The notes: generated by a model not told the origin, from the letters alone. Counted from the first letter of the stretch, positions 1-9,027 are shown. The stretch: 64,000 nt of DNA from UBA7434 sp042090785 (GCA_042090785.1 JBELIP010000002.1:186001-250000); one strand, 5' to 3'. Numbers and translations: made by a program.

Positions 1-2
1 CG

Positions 3-491
3 TTATTACTCGACAGCATCTCGGCTATGGCTGACCTAAGCATTGATAGCAGCACAATGACGCTTCACGAACTGCGCCAACTTATTGGTGATCGAGTGGG
101 CGGAAAACTATCGTCAGATATGTCGCTAATGTTTCAATCGTTTGGCTTCAAAAGCAACATTCCTATCGACTCAGATTTAGTGTTCGACGTGCGCTGCCTA
201 CCCAACCCTCACTGGGAGCCTGAATTACGCGAATTTACTGGCTTGGAGCAACCCGTTATTGATTTCTTAAAAGACAACAATGATGTTAAAGAAATGATTG
301 CCGACATTACACAATACCTCGAAAACTGGCTGCCTCGATTCAGGGATGCCAAACGGAGTTACACCACGGTTTCCATAGGCTGTACTGGCGGCAAACATCG
401 CTCGGTATTTATTGCCGAAGCACTGCATAAACACTTTAACGACCCTGATAACGTCGTTCAGGTGCGTCATCGAGAATTCAAACACCACTAA
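3..491 (+). CDS. rapZ: RNase adapter protein RapZ, C-terminal part (5' end outside window)
   Basis: This is the C-terminal ~160 residues of a RapZ/YvcJ protein; the family is about 285 residues, so the N-terminal Walker-type kinase-like domain lies upstream of the window. The open frame continues to the window edge, so the ATG at 27 is internal. The C-terminal domain shows the family hallmark GCTGGKHRSV followed by a short basic tail ending RHREFKHH. In enterobacteria RapZ binds the small RNA GlmZ and guides RNase E to it, controlling glucosamine-6-phosphate synthase; whether that circuit exists here is inference. Its neighbour ptsO is the usual partner in the rpoN-hpf-ptsN-rapZ-ptsO cluster of the nitrogen PTS. 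Confidence 0.93.
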   Translation, partial: LLLDSISAMADLSIDSSTMTLHELRQLIGDRVGGKLSSDMSLMFQSFGFKSNIPIDSDLVFDVRCLPNPHWEPELREFTGLEQPVIDFLKDNNDVKEMIADITQYLENWLPRFRDAKRSYTTVSIGCTGGKHRSVFIAEALHKHFNDPDNVVQVRHREFKHH

Positions 492-637
492 CAACTCGTG
501 TAATTAATGTACTGTATGGGTAAGGGTTAAATCTAACGCTATTGACAGCAGGGTAAACATAACCGATTCTGTGGCACTGAATTCAAAATAAATGATTTAA
601 ACCCTATTTTTTTGACCATCGATACAGCTGAAAAACC

Positions 638-907
638 ATGCCGCAAGTTACTATCACCATACAAAACAAACTGGGCCTGCACGCCAGAGCAGCCAATAAA
701 TTGGTCGATATCACAACCCAATTTGCCAGCGCTGTTAGCATTGAATACAACAGCCAATCCATCGATGGAAAAAGCATTATGTCAGTCATGTTACTCGCTG
801 CAGCTAAAGGTTCTGAGCTTACCATCACCACCGAAGGCAAAGATGAAACCGAAGCCATGAGCGCCATAACCGCGCTTATTAACAACCTGTTCGACGAAGG
901 CGAATAA
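638..907 (+). CDS. ptsO: HPr-like phosphocarrier of the nitrogen PTS (NPr)
   Basis: This 89-residue HPr-family protein carries the phosphorylation-site motif GLHARAA with the active histidine at residue 15, and Ser46 in the DGKSIMSVM segment. It transfers phosphate from PtsP (EI-Ntr) to PtsN (EIIA-Ntr) in the cytoplasmic regulatory PTS that links nitrogen, carbon and potassium status. The position right after rapZ favours NPr/PtsO over a sugar-PTS HPr. The gap to rapZ is 146 bp and shows no terminator, so the two may be cotranscribed. The length is normal for the family. Confidence 0.93.
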   Translation: MPQVTITIQNKLGLHARAANKLVDITTQFASAVSIEYNSQSIDGKSIMSVMLLAAAKGSELTITTEGKDETEAMSAITALINNLFDEGE

Positions 908-1212
908 CGCGTCTTTCGCTAAATTCTCCTCATAAAGCTCCACTGAACTCTCTTTTCAGCGCCTTTCTCAGCGGCCTTCTCAATGTCTCTCTCAACTCTC
1001 TTATCAACCCCCTAAACATCGGTAATCTTGCCTGCATCATTACTTGTTGATAGCTAGCCTTTCACGCATAATCACTCGTTATGAAGGCGCATTGACTAAC
1101 AAACTAAAGCGCCTCGGTGACTAACCGAACCACACTTTTTATTAGTGTTTCTAATCACTCATTGTTAAAAGCGCATCACCAACAATGAATAGCTAATAGC
1201 CAGAAGCTAAAC
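908..1212. other. Intergenic region ptsO-mgtE
   Basis: This 305-bp gap holds no credible gene. Its left part contains a degenerate 12-bp tandem array (listed separately). The right part is AT-rich and presumably carries the mgtE promoter. I saw no magnesium riboswitch and no clear terminator hairpin. Confidence 0.5.
950..1009. repeat. Degenerate 12-bp tandem array, five units
   Basis: Five consecutive 12-bp units can be read at 950, 962, 974, 986 and 998. They have the form pyrimidine-rich 7-mer plus TCA plus two bases, for example CTCTTTTCAGCG then CCTTTCTCAGCG. Units diverge at several positions, so this is an old or relaxed array. It is non-coding and lies 43 bp after ptsO. Confidence 0.6.
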
Positions 1213-2571
1213 ATGCCAGCAATTGCCGACCATAATCAGGAACTCTCGCGTAGCCAAGAAGTGGCCGACCTGCTGCAAAGCGGCACATTTCAACACGCTC
1301 GTCATATGCTCAATGTATTAGCCGCCGAAGAAACCGCACACCTTATTGAATCGTCGCCGCCCCCATCACGACAAATCTTGTGGGCCTTGGTTGATGAAGA
1401 GAGACGCAGTGATGTACTGCCCTTTCTGGGTGATGAGCTACAAACCCAATTTGTTCTCGCCATGGAAAACGCCGAGCTGGTTGCCTTATCGACCGAGCTT
1501 GAAACCGATGACATGGTTGATATCCTGCAACAGCTACCCGACCGCGTCACCCGCGAAGTTTTGCAGGCAATGAGCACTCAAGATCGCCAACGTGTTACTA
1601 GCGCACTAAGCTACCCAGAAAACACCGCTGGCGGCTTAATGAATACCGATACCATCACTGTGCGTGCACGTCACTCAGTTGATGTCGTGCTACGTTACCT
1701 GCGACGTCACGCTGAAATACCCGATATGACTGATAACCTCTACGTCGTTAATCGGAGCGATGAATTTATCGGCATCTTACCGCTAGCAAAAATATTAGTT
1801 TCCGACCCCAACAACACCGTGCGCGAAATTATGCTCTCGGATGTCAAAGCTATTCCCGTCGATATGCCAGACGACGAAGTCGCACGACGCTTTGAACGAA
1901 AAGATTGGGTCTCTGCGCCGGTAGTCAATGAAGAAGGTAAATTACTCGGTCGTATCACTATTGATGATATCGTTGATGTTATTCGTGAAGATGCTGACCA
2001 CGCTTTAATGAGCATGGCAGGCCTTGATGAAGAAGAAGATACTTTTTCGCCCGTCATTAAAACCACCCCTAGGCGAGCACTATGGCTGGGACTCAATTTA
2101 ATTACTGCTTTTATTGCCGCTGCGGTTATTAATTTATTTCAAGACTCTATTGATAAAGTCGTAGCGCTAGCCATACTCATGCCCATTGTTGCCAGTATGG
2201 GGGGTGTCGCCGGCACGCAAACACTCACCATTGTTGTACGTGGCCTAGCTATTGGTCATATAAAATCACATAACCAACGCTGGCTTATTATTCGCGAACT
2301 CGCCGTTGGCGTTATTAACTCGCTACTTTGGGCTGCAGTGGTAGCTATTGCAGCCGCACTCTGGTTTGACGATATGATTCTTGGTGGCATTATTGCTGCA
2401 GCTATGATTATTAATTTAATTACTGCCGCACTTGCAGGCGCGTTATTACCACTAGCATTAAACAAAGCAAAGATTGACCCCGCACTTGCAGGCAGCGTTG
2501 CATTAACAACTATCACCGATGTCGTAGGCTTTATGTCCTTCTTGGGACTAGCAACTATTTTTTACGCTTAA
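1213..2571 (+). CDS. mgtE: Magnesium transporter MgtE
   Basis: This 452-residue protein has the full MgtE layout: a cytosolic helical N domain (about residues 20-135), a pair of CBS domains (about 140-265, with the AGGLMNTDTITV entry segment), and five C-terminal membrane helices (about 285-452) that form the Mg2+ pore, including the conserved MGGVAGTQTLT segment. MgtE is a Mg2+-gated channel in the inner membrane; high internal Mg2+ closes it through the N and CBS domains. The ATG start at 1213 fits the usual N-terminus. The length is typical. The gene stands between ptsO and darP, possibly in its own transcription unit. Confidence 0.94.
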   Translation: MPAIADHNQELSRSQEVADLLQSGTFQHARHMLNVLAAEETAHLIESSPPPSRQILWALVDEERRSDVLPFLGDELQTQFVLAMENAELVALSTELETDDMVDILQQLPDRVTREVLQAMSTQDRQRVTSALSYPENTAGGLMNTDTITVRARHSVDVVLRYLRRHAEIPDMTDNLYVVNRSDEFIGILPLAKILVSDPNNTVREIMLSDVKAIPVDMPDDEVARRFERKDWVSAPVVNEEGKLLGRITIDDIVDVIREDADHALMSMAGLDEEEDTFSPVIKTTPRRALWLGLNLITAFIAAAVINLFQDSIDKVVALAILMPIVASMGGVAGTQTLTIVVRGLAIGHIKSHNQRWLIIRELAVGVINSLLWAAVVAIAAALWFDDMILGGIIAAAMIINLITAALAGALLPLALNKAKIDPALAGSVALTTITDVVGFMSFLGLATIFYA

Positions 2572-2617
2572 TTAACGCTAACAGCATTAAACAATAAAAC
2601 ACACAGCAGCAACTGTT

Positions 2618-3145
2618 ATGGCTAGAAAAAAAGTTGATCATGATAAAAAAGACGCCGAAGAAGTTGTCAGCAAAAGTCAGCTCAAGCGTGAAATGCATCA
2701 TCTACAAGACTTAGGTAAGCAGCTACTCGATTTAAAAAATAAAGATCTCGAAGATGTTGGAGTCTCTGACGAGCTACATGCCGCACTCATTGAAACTAAA
2801 CGGATAAAGCATCGTGAAGGTTTACGTCGACAAATGCAATTTATTGGCAAACTAATGCGCAAAGAAGGCCAAGAAACGATTGATGCTATAGAAGCCCATT
2901 TCGAAAAGCTTCGCAATCTTCATAACATCTCGAATCAACAGCATCATTTAGTTGAGCAATGGCGTGATCGAATACTGGCAGAAGGCCATCCAGCTATTGA
3001 AGTTTTTATTGAAGAATATGCCGAAGCCGACCGACAATGGTTACGACAAATTACTCGCCAAAGCTTGCATGAAACTAAAAACAACAAGCCGCCTGCATCA
3101 GCGCGTAAACTCTTTGTATATTTGCGCGACACTATCTCTACGTAA
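2618..3145 (+). CDS. darP: Ribosome biogenesis factor DarP/YjgA (DUF615)
   Basis: This 175-residue, highly charged, helical protein matches the YjgA/DUF615 family: an N-terminal SKSQLKREMHHLQDLG segment, the central IKHREGLRRQMQFIGKLMR segment, and a C-terminal RQWLRQITRQ...RKLFVYLRD segment. DarP binds late 50S precursors and helps mature the peptidyl-transferase centre. It follows mgtE by 46 bp in the same direction. In many relatives yjgA sits between pmbA and tldD; neither gene is visible here. A four-unit 15-bp repeat begins inside the last codons and runs past the stop. Confidence 0.9.
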   Translation: MARKKVDHDKKDAEEVVSKSQLKREMHHLQDLGKQLLDLKNKDLEDVGVSDELHAALIETKRIKHREGLRRQMQFIGKLMRKEGQETIDAIEAHFEKLRNLHNISNQQHHLVEQWRDRILAEGHPAIEVFIEEYAEADRQWLRQITRQSLHETKNNKPPASARKLFVYLRDTIST

Positions 3146-3195
3146 AACGTCACTATATAAAACGCCACTATATAAAACGCCACTACGTAAAATTA
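3136..3195. repeat. 15-bp tandem array, four units, overlapping the darP stop
   Basis: Four 15-bp units start at 3136, 3151, 3166 and 3181. The middle two are identical (CACTATATAAAACGC); the outer two differ at 4-5 positions. The first unit contains the last codons and the TAA of darP (3143-3145), so the array probably arose by duplication of the gene's 3' end. Confidence 0.8.
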
Positions 3196-3341
3196 TTAAA
3201 AAATCAGCGCTAAAAACTTAATAAAAAAATAATATTTGCTGTCAAAAGCGCCAATACCCAGTAAGATAAAGCCGCCGATTAAAAAATAAGCTGCTCACTC
3301 AAAGAGCAAAAAAAAATAACCCATTAAGGAGTTTGTTTTCT

Positions 3342-3812
3342 TTGAATACCTTTTTGAAAAACGCCTTAAATAACATATATTTAAAAAAAATAATCGTCAG
3401 CCTACTGTGCCTTGGCATTGTGGCTCTCATTCTTTTAAAGCCGCAAACAAAATCGCTAAAAACGCCATTCAGTGACAATAACCGCACTGAAAAAGACAAC
3501 AAACAAGCCCTTACACCGCCAGCAGATCACCTGGCTGTTGAAATAAAAGAAGAACAACCCCATCAGCAAGTATCGGCTTTTCACAATAACGAGCAACACA
3601 TTGCCGAACTGATAAAGCAACGCTTAACACCCGAGATGCGTGCAGAAATAAATACGCGTCTCAATCCGCCAAATGAAAGCTATACTGAAATAAAAACCGA
3701 GCAAGGCGGTTATGTCAATTTAGGCAAACGTGCTGCCTCTGTTTCAATAGCTATTATTGATGACAATGGCAATACCGTTGTCACCGACATTACTAGCCCG
3801 CTGACGGAATAG
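3342..3812 (+). CDS. Single-span membrane protein of unknown function
   Basis: I do not recognise this protein of 156 residues. It has one hydrophobic segment near the N-terminus (about residues 18-34, IIVSLLCLGIVALILL) after a basic stretch, then a polar, presumably periplasmic region ending in a small beta-like module (about 115-156). The start is chosen as TTG at 3342 because an AAGGAG ribosome binding site at 3326-3331 is 10 bases upstream; a TTG at 3333 in the same frame is too close to it. A secreted metalloprotease follows 84 bp downstream in the same direction, so they may be expressed together; this is inference. Confidence 0.6.
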   Translation: MNTFLKNALNNIYLKKIIVSLLCLGIVALILLKPQTKSLKTPFSDNNRTEKDNKQALTPPADHLAVEIKEEQPHQQVSAFHNNEQHIAELIKQRLTPEMRAEINTRLNPPNESYTEIKTEQGGYVNLGKRAASVSIAIIDDNGNTVVTDITSPLTE

Positions 3813-3850
3813 TTCTAAGACAACATAAGATAATATATAGGAAAAAAAAT

Positions 3851-3902
3851 AACTAATAACATTAACTAACAATCTTAACTAGCAACATTAGCTAATATGG
3901 AT
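3851..3902. repeat. 13-bp tandem array running into a start codon
   Basis: Units of 13 bp start at 3851, 3864, 3877 and 3890. The first three are close variants of AACTAATAACATT. The fourth, more diverged, contains the ATG (3897) of the metalloprotease gene. The array therefore occupies the whole ribosome binding region, and no clear Shine-Dalgarno sequence is visible there. Confidence 0.65.
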
Positions 3903-5771
3903 TTTCAAATGCCCTCTTTGCGACGCTTATTTTTCAATAACCTTTGTTGCAGCAGCCTGTGCTGCATGAGTTTTTTTCTGTCGTTGCCGATTAATGCAAC
4001 GTCTATTTCTCTTAATATGCTCAATAATGCTAACGAAGGCTTAAACGATAACACCGTCGTTGCGCCTATTGGCGGAAACATAGGAACAACGTTAGGCCAA
4101 CAAAGACAAAACGTTATTCATTTTGCCGCGCGCTTATTAGAGCAAGTTATTGATAGCAACATTCCTATTACGATTGATGCAGAATTTGATTCATTAAGTT
4201 GCACAGCCAGTGCTGCAACCTTAGGCTTTGGCGGGCCGTCTACCGCACACTATGGTAATGCCGCATCCAACTACCCTTTTGCCAATACCTATTATGTGCA
4301 GGCGCTTGCCAATAGTATTACCGGCCAAGATTTAAGTAGTAGCAGTGACATTACGTTAACGTTTAATAATGATATTGATAACAACAACAACTGCCTAGCA
4401 AACCGCAATTGGTATTATGGTTTAGATGGTGGTGCCAGCGGACAAGACATTGATTTTTTATCAACGGTATTACATGAAACGCTACATGGTCTTGGCTTTT
4501 TAACACTCGCAAATATTAGTAATGGCAGCCGTTTTAATAACCGCGACGACATATTTATGCGCCTGTTAGAAGACCACAGCGAAAACAAAACCTGGCAGCA
4601 AATGACAAATACCGAACGAGTAACATCTGCCACGGATGATCCAGACCTGCATTGGATTGGCAACAGCGTACAAGCAAACCTTGGGGCTTTAACGGCCGGC
4701 ACCAATCAAGGCCATATGCAAATGCATGCCCCTAGTGCGCTTAATGATGGCAGTTCCGTATCGCATTTCAGCACTAGCGCCTCTCCCTTTGAACTCATGG
4801 AGCCCAGTTTAAATCAAGCTGCCAGTAGTATTGGACTTGCCAAAGCTTTGCTACAAGATATTGGCTGGACAACGTCTATTGCTGACAAACCGATTTTTGC
4901 TGAAATAGAAAACATCGAAATTATTAATGCCCACCCTACGACTATCAACTTTGCTTTGCTTGATAACGATACGCCTATTACCGCCGTAAGCACCGTTGCA
5001 AGCTCTTCTAATACAGCCATTATTGATAACAACGGTATGAGCATTACCGGTAGTCAACGTTTACGACAAATCACAATCACGCCCACACTTGGAACCACAG
5101 GCACTGTTAACATCTTGCTCACCGCCTCAGACGGTAGTAATAGTAATAACCAGACGTTTCAAGTCAATGTGGTTTCTAATTTAACACCCAGCATAAACAT
5201 TACTAGCCCAAGCGATGGCACTACAATTCTAACGAGTTCACAAAACTTGATTGCTAATGCCAACGATGCCGAAGATGGTGACATTAGTAATAATATTACC
5301 TGGCACTCATCGCTGGATGGCGCAGTAGGTAACGGAGCGAATATCACAACCACGCTAAGTGATGGCAACCATCTTATTACCGCCACAATATCTGACAGTA
5401 CCAGCAATACCGAAACAGCCGACATTAATATTATCGTGAATGCACTGAGTGATGATGATAATGATGGCTTAAATAATTCGTTGGAAATATTTTTAGGGAC
5501 AGATCCTTACAATAGCGATTCAGATAATGACTTTTCATCCGACTTCGATGAAGTCAATAGAGATGGCGACCCAAGCAATTACACCCCTGGCATTGACACC
5601 GACCCCAATAATGAAGACACCGACGGTGATGGCTACAAAGATGGCTTGGATTTTAATCCACTCACTGCTGACCCAGCAGAGGGTAACATCCCATTACTAC
5701 CGCAGTGGGCAATAGGCGCATTAATCGCTTTGATTTTATTCGTTGCCCGTAAAAAAATATATCGCGCTTAA
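3897..5771 (+). CDS. Secreted zinc metalloprotease-like protein with Ig-like and Ca-binding repeats and a C-terminal sorting-type tail
   Basis: This 624-residue protein has a signal peptide (about residues 1-34) and a catalytic-type region with the zinc motif HETLHGLGF (His193, Glu194, His197). The extended metzincin His at position +10 is missing (Thr203), so a third ligand must lie elsewhere. Beta-rich segments of Ig/cadherin-like type follow at about 320-515, then Asp-rich thrombospondin-type-3-like calcium repeats from about 516. The tail at 598-624 has the form IPLLPQW, a hydrophobic helix and Arg-Lys-Lys. This resembles IPTL-CTERM sorting signals, which are handled by exosortase H in other bacteria; that assignment is inference. 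The exact substrate is unknown. An alternative start is ATG 3909. Confidence 0.75.
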   Translation: MDFQMPSLRRLFFNNLCCSSLCCMSFFLSLPINATSISLNMLNNANEGLNDNTVVAPIGGNIGTTLGQQRQNVIHFAARLLEQVIDSNIPITIDAEFDSLSCTASAATLGFGGPSTAHYGNAASNYPFANTYYVQALANSITGQDLSSSSDITLTFNNDIDNNNNCLANRNWYYGLDGGASGQDIDFLSTVLHETLHGLGFLTLANISNGSRFNNRDDIFMRLLEDHSENKTWQQMTNTERVTSATDDPDLHWIGNSVQANLGALTAGTNQGHMQMHAPSALNDGSSVSHFSTSASPFELMEPSLNQAASSIGLAKALLQDIGWTTSIADKPIFAEIENIEIINAHPTTINFALLDNDTPITAVSTVASSSNTAIIDNNGMSITGSQRLRQITITPTLGTTGTVNILLTASDGSNSNNQTFQVNVVSNLTPSINITSPSDGTTILTSSQNLIANANDAEDGDISNNITWHSSLDGAVGNGANITTTLSDGNHLITATISDSTSNTETADINIIVNALSDDDNDGLNNSLEIFLGTDPYNSDSDNDFSSDFDEVNRDGDPSNYTPGIDTDPNNEDTDGDGYKDGLDFNPLTADPAEGNIPLLPQWAIGALIALILFVARKKIYRA

Positions 5772-5774
5772 AAA

Positions 5775-7211
5775 CTAAAGTATACGATTAGGGTTTAAAG
5801 TCCCTTTGGGGTCCATTGCCTGTTTTAACGTTCGCATTAATGCAATTTCTGCTTCGCTGCGACACAAATGCAAATACTTTCGCTTCATGGCGCCAATGCC
5901 ATGCTCTGCAGTCACAGTGCCATTCATCTCGCCCACTATCTCATAAACTATTTGGTAGATAGCCTGCACAACATTATCTTTACTCGCTTCACTGCTTTCT
6001 ATATCACTATCCGCGCCATTATCATCATCAATCCAAGCCAGCACATGTAAATTACCATCGGCCATATGACCAAAAATACATAATTGTAAATGATTAAAAC
6101 GGCTGGATAACGTTTCTTCTACGCGTGTAACGAAATCATTCATAACACTAACAGGTACACCCACATCAAAATTGGCACGATGTTTTATGGTAGAAAGAAT
6201 TGAAATTACACCATCGCGAATTTGCCAAAACTTTTCGACATCTTTATTTGACTGGGCAATCACCGCATCCAGTAGACCACGCTGCTCTCCATCACTGGAA
6301 AGTTCTCCATAATGGGCAAGCGCTTCATCAAACAAAGAATTATCACGTTCAATATCACTGCCCTCGGCCTCTATCAAAACATACAATGGATATTTTTTAT
6401 CAAAGGGGTCACTATAACTTGGGTTCATCGCATAAACTTTTTCGACATAGTTAGACCACATTAATTCAAACGCTGTTATTTTTGGCAAACACCGTTGCAT
6501 TGAATGCAAAAAATTAACGACTTCATTAAAATTAGAAAAAGCACAAAGCGCTGACTTTTTTGATAACGCCTGCGGATAAAGTCTTAATACAACATCGGTC
6601 ACGACACCTAAGGTTCCTTCTGAACCAATAAACAAATGCTTAAGATCATAACCCGCATTATTTTTAAGCATTTTATTCATTGAGCGGACAATGGTGCCAT
6701 CGGCCATTACTGCCGTTAAACCTAAAACTAATGCCCTAGTCATACCGTAATGTAAAACCTGATTACCTCCAGCGTTAGTTGCAACGTTACCACCAATCGT
6801 ACAACTGCCACGGGCACTCAAATCAAGGGGCAAATAAAAACCAGCATCTTGTGCCGCTTGCTGTAGTTGCGATAACGGCGTACCGGCCAAAGCCGTTAAG
6901 GTCATCGACTGGCTATCAACTTCGGTTATTCCAGACAACAATTCTAACGATAAAACAATTTCATCCTGCTGCGGTGTAGCCCCGCCCGCTAAACCAGTTA
7001 AACCGCCCTGTGTCACCACAGATAAAGCGTTAGAATTGCAGTACTCCAACAAAATAGCGACATCTTTAACACCTGCAGGCCGCACAACCATCATCGGCTG
7101 ATGAGCGTTTTCAGCGCTCCAGTCCACAGCATATTTATCACTCACCTCGTCACCCACAAGCACACAAGTAGGTAACAAAGCCTTAATTTCACGGTAATGC
7201 TTATCTAACAT
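5775..7211 (-). CDS. FAD-binding D-2-hydroxyacid dehydrogenase (GlcD / D-2-hydroxyglutarate dehydrogenase type)
   Basis: This 478-residue flavoprotein has the VAO/PCMH-type FAD domain (about residues 35-215) with QGGLTGLAGGATP, the GNVATNAGGNQVLHYG segment and the IGSEGTLGVVTDVVL motif. The C-terminal FAD-oxidase domain shows GHMADGNLHV (metal-binding histidines) and TAEHGIGAMKRKYL. These motifs fit enzymes that oxidise D-lactate, D-2-hydroxyglutarate or glycolate and pass electrons to quinone or a carrier; the exact substrate cannot be fixed by eye. There are no Fe-S cysteine motifs, unlike the larger YdiJ or Dld-II fusions. It is convergent with the metalloprotease gene, only 3 bp away. Confidence 0.88.
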   Translation of the reverse strand: MLDKHYREIKALLPTCVLVGDEVSDKYAVDWSAENAHQPMMVVRPAGVKDVAILLEYCNSNALSVVTQGGLTGLAGGATPQQDEIVLSLELLSGITEVDSQSMTLTALAGTPLSQLQQAAQDAGFYLPLDLSARGSCTIGGNVATNAGGNQVLHYGMTRALVLGLTAVMADGTIVRSMNKMLKNNAGYDLKHLFIGSEGTLGVVTDVVLRLYPQALSKKSALCAFSNFNEVVNFLHSMQRCLPKITAFELMWSNYVEKVYAMNPSYSDPFDKKYPLYVLIEAEGSDIERDNSLFDEALAHYGELSSDGEQRGLLDAVIAQSNKDVEKFWQIRDGVISILSTIKHRANFDVGVPVSVMNDFVTRVEETLSSRFNHLQLCIFGHMADGNLHVLAWIDDDNGADSDIESSEASKDNVVQAIYQIVYEIVGEMNGTVTAEHGIGAMKRKYLHLCRSEAEIALMRTLKQAMDPKGTLNPNRIL

Positions 7212-7491
7212 TCAATCACTCACTCTCAACTCAAATTGGCTATGACTGGTTTTAATAACAAGTATCTCATAACCCTAACAAGCAACCATTATCCGCAATA
7301 AATGCCGAATAGATATGCTCTTAAACTAATTTACTTGAACTGCCTTAGAACTTACTGGTAGATTGCCTCTCTATAGATTCTGAAACAACTATTATCCACC
7401 GCCTGTCAAAAAATAAGTACATTCACGGTATTAACGTAAGCTATGCAGGCCAAGTTAACACTAAGCAAACAAAACAAGCTAGGTAGTCAAT

Positions 7492-9027
7492 ATGGGTAAC
7501 CTTTTCAGCTCTGACACCACCAATATACTCATTAACACCTTAGGCGTAATGGCCGTGTTATTTCTATTAACTGTCGGCGCGTTAATCATCACCGTCATCA
7601 TCTTATTTATTATCGATAAACGACAAACCGAACATACAGTACGTCGCAACTATCCCGTCATTGGACGCTTTCGCTACTTATTTGAACATATGGGCGAATT
7701 TTTTAGGCAATACTTTTTCGCCATGGATCGTGAAGAGCTACCTTTTAATCGCGCCGAACGATCTTGGGCTTATCGCGCAGCCAAAAATGTGGATAGCACC
7801 ATTGCCTTTGGCTCTACACGCAGCTTAAGCCCAGCAGGCAGTGTGCTGTTTGTTAACTGCCCATTCCCTACCTTAACCGAAGATGCCGCGCAGCCTGGAG
7901 AAATCACACTTGGGCCCTACTGCCGCTACCCTTATAAAACACGCTCATTGTTTAATATCTCGGGGATGAGTTACGGCGCATTATCTAAACCTGCAGTACA
8001 AGCGTTATCACACGGTGCAAAAAAAGCCGGTTGCTGGATGAATACTGGCGAAGGTGGTGTTAGCCCCTACCATCTAGAAAGTGGCTGTGACTTGGTCTAT
8101 CAAATTGGCACGGCTAAATACGGCGTACGCGATAGCAGTGGCCACTTATCCGATGAAAAGCTTAAGGCGATTGCCGACCACGAACAAATTCGTATGTTTG
8201 AAATTAAAATGAGCCAAGGCGCTAAGCCTGGTAAAGGTGGGATTTTACCCGGCGCAAAAGTGTCCGCTGAAATTGCCGCTATTCGTGGCATTGATGTCGG
8301 TACCGACTCTATTAGCCCCAATGGCCACCCCGATATTAATTCGGTTGAAGACCTGCTTGATATGATTGCTCATATTCGTGATGTGACTGGCAAACCTGTT
8401 GGCTTTAAAGCCGTCATAGGCTCCTCTGAGTGGATAGACAGCATGTGCAGCCTGATTCTTGCGCGCGGCATAGAATCGGCACCCGACTTTATCACGATTG
8501 ATAGCGCCGACGGTGGCACTGGAGCCGCCCCGCAAAGCCTTATGGACTTTGTTGGCCTACCTCTAAAAGAAAGTTTGCCACTCGTCACTAATAAATTGAA
8601 CCAATACGGCTTACGGAAGCGTATTAAGGTCATTGGTTCCGGAAAAATGATTACACCGTCGGGTGTGGCTTGGGCATTATGTATGGGAGCAGATTTTGTT
8701 GTTTCTGGTCGCGGCTTCATGTTTGCATTAGGCTGTATACAAGCACTGCAATGCAATAAAAACACCTGCCCTACTGGTATTACGACGCATAATAAAAAGT
8801 TACAGTATGGTCTAGTCTCAAGCAACAAAGCCGAGCGTGTTGCCAACTACACTAAAAACATGGTGTATGAAGTTGGCGTTATTGCTCACTCATGCGGCGT
8901 CACAGAACCACGAAGGTTAAAACGCCACCATGCACATATTGTTAGTGGTGATGGATTATCGCAAGCCATATCAGACATTCACCCTTATCCCGAAGTAGAA
9001 CAAATAAGGGTTATCGCTAACGAATAA
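7492..9027 (+). CDS. Membrane-anchored FMN-binding glutamate-synthase-family protein
   Basis: This 511-residue protein has one N-terminal membrane helix (about residues 12-42) and then a complete glutamate synthase central/FMN barrel domain. Visible features are NTGEGGVSPYHL, the GGTGAAPQSLMDFVG flavin-site segment and a [3Fe-4S]-type cysteine set C-x5-C-x4-C at Cys415, Cys421 and Cys426. It lacks the glutaminase domain and the GltB C-terminal helix, so it is a stand-alone member of the family often annotated FMN-binding glutamate synthase family protein. Its real reaction is not established. The gene is preceded by a 280-bp AT-rich gap with no recognised signal. Confidence 0.87.
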   Translation: MGNLFSSDTTNILINTLGVMAVLFLLTVGALIITVIILFIIDKRQTEHTVRRNYPVIGRFRYLFEHMGEFFRQYFFAMDREELPFNRAERSWAYRAAKNVDSTIAFGSTRSLSPAGSVLFVNCPFPTLTEDAAQPGEITLGPYCRYPYKTRSLFNISGMSYGALSKPAVQALSHGAKKAGCWMNTGEGGVSPYHLESGCDLVYQIGTAKYGVRDSSGHLSDEKLKAIADHEQIRMFEIKMSQGAKPGKGGILPGAKVSAEIAAIRGIDVGTDSISPNGHPDINSVEDLLDMIAHIRDVTGKPVGFKAVIGSSEWIDSMCSLILARGIESAPDFITIDSADGGTGAAPQSLMDFVGLPLKESLPLVTNKLNQYGLRKRIKVIGSGKMITPSGVAWALCMGADFVVSGRGFMFALGCIQALQCNKNTCPTGITTHNKKLQYGLVSSNKAERVANYTKNMVYEVGVIAHSCGVTEPRRLKRHHAHIVSGDGLSQAISDIHPYPEVEQIRVIANE

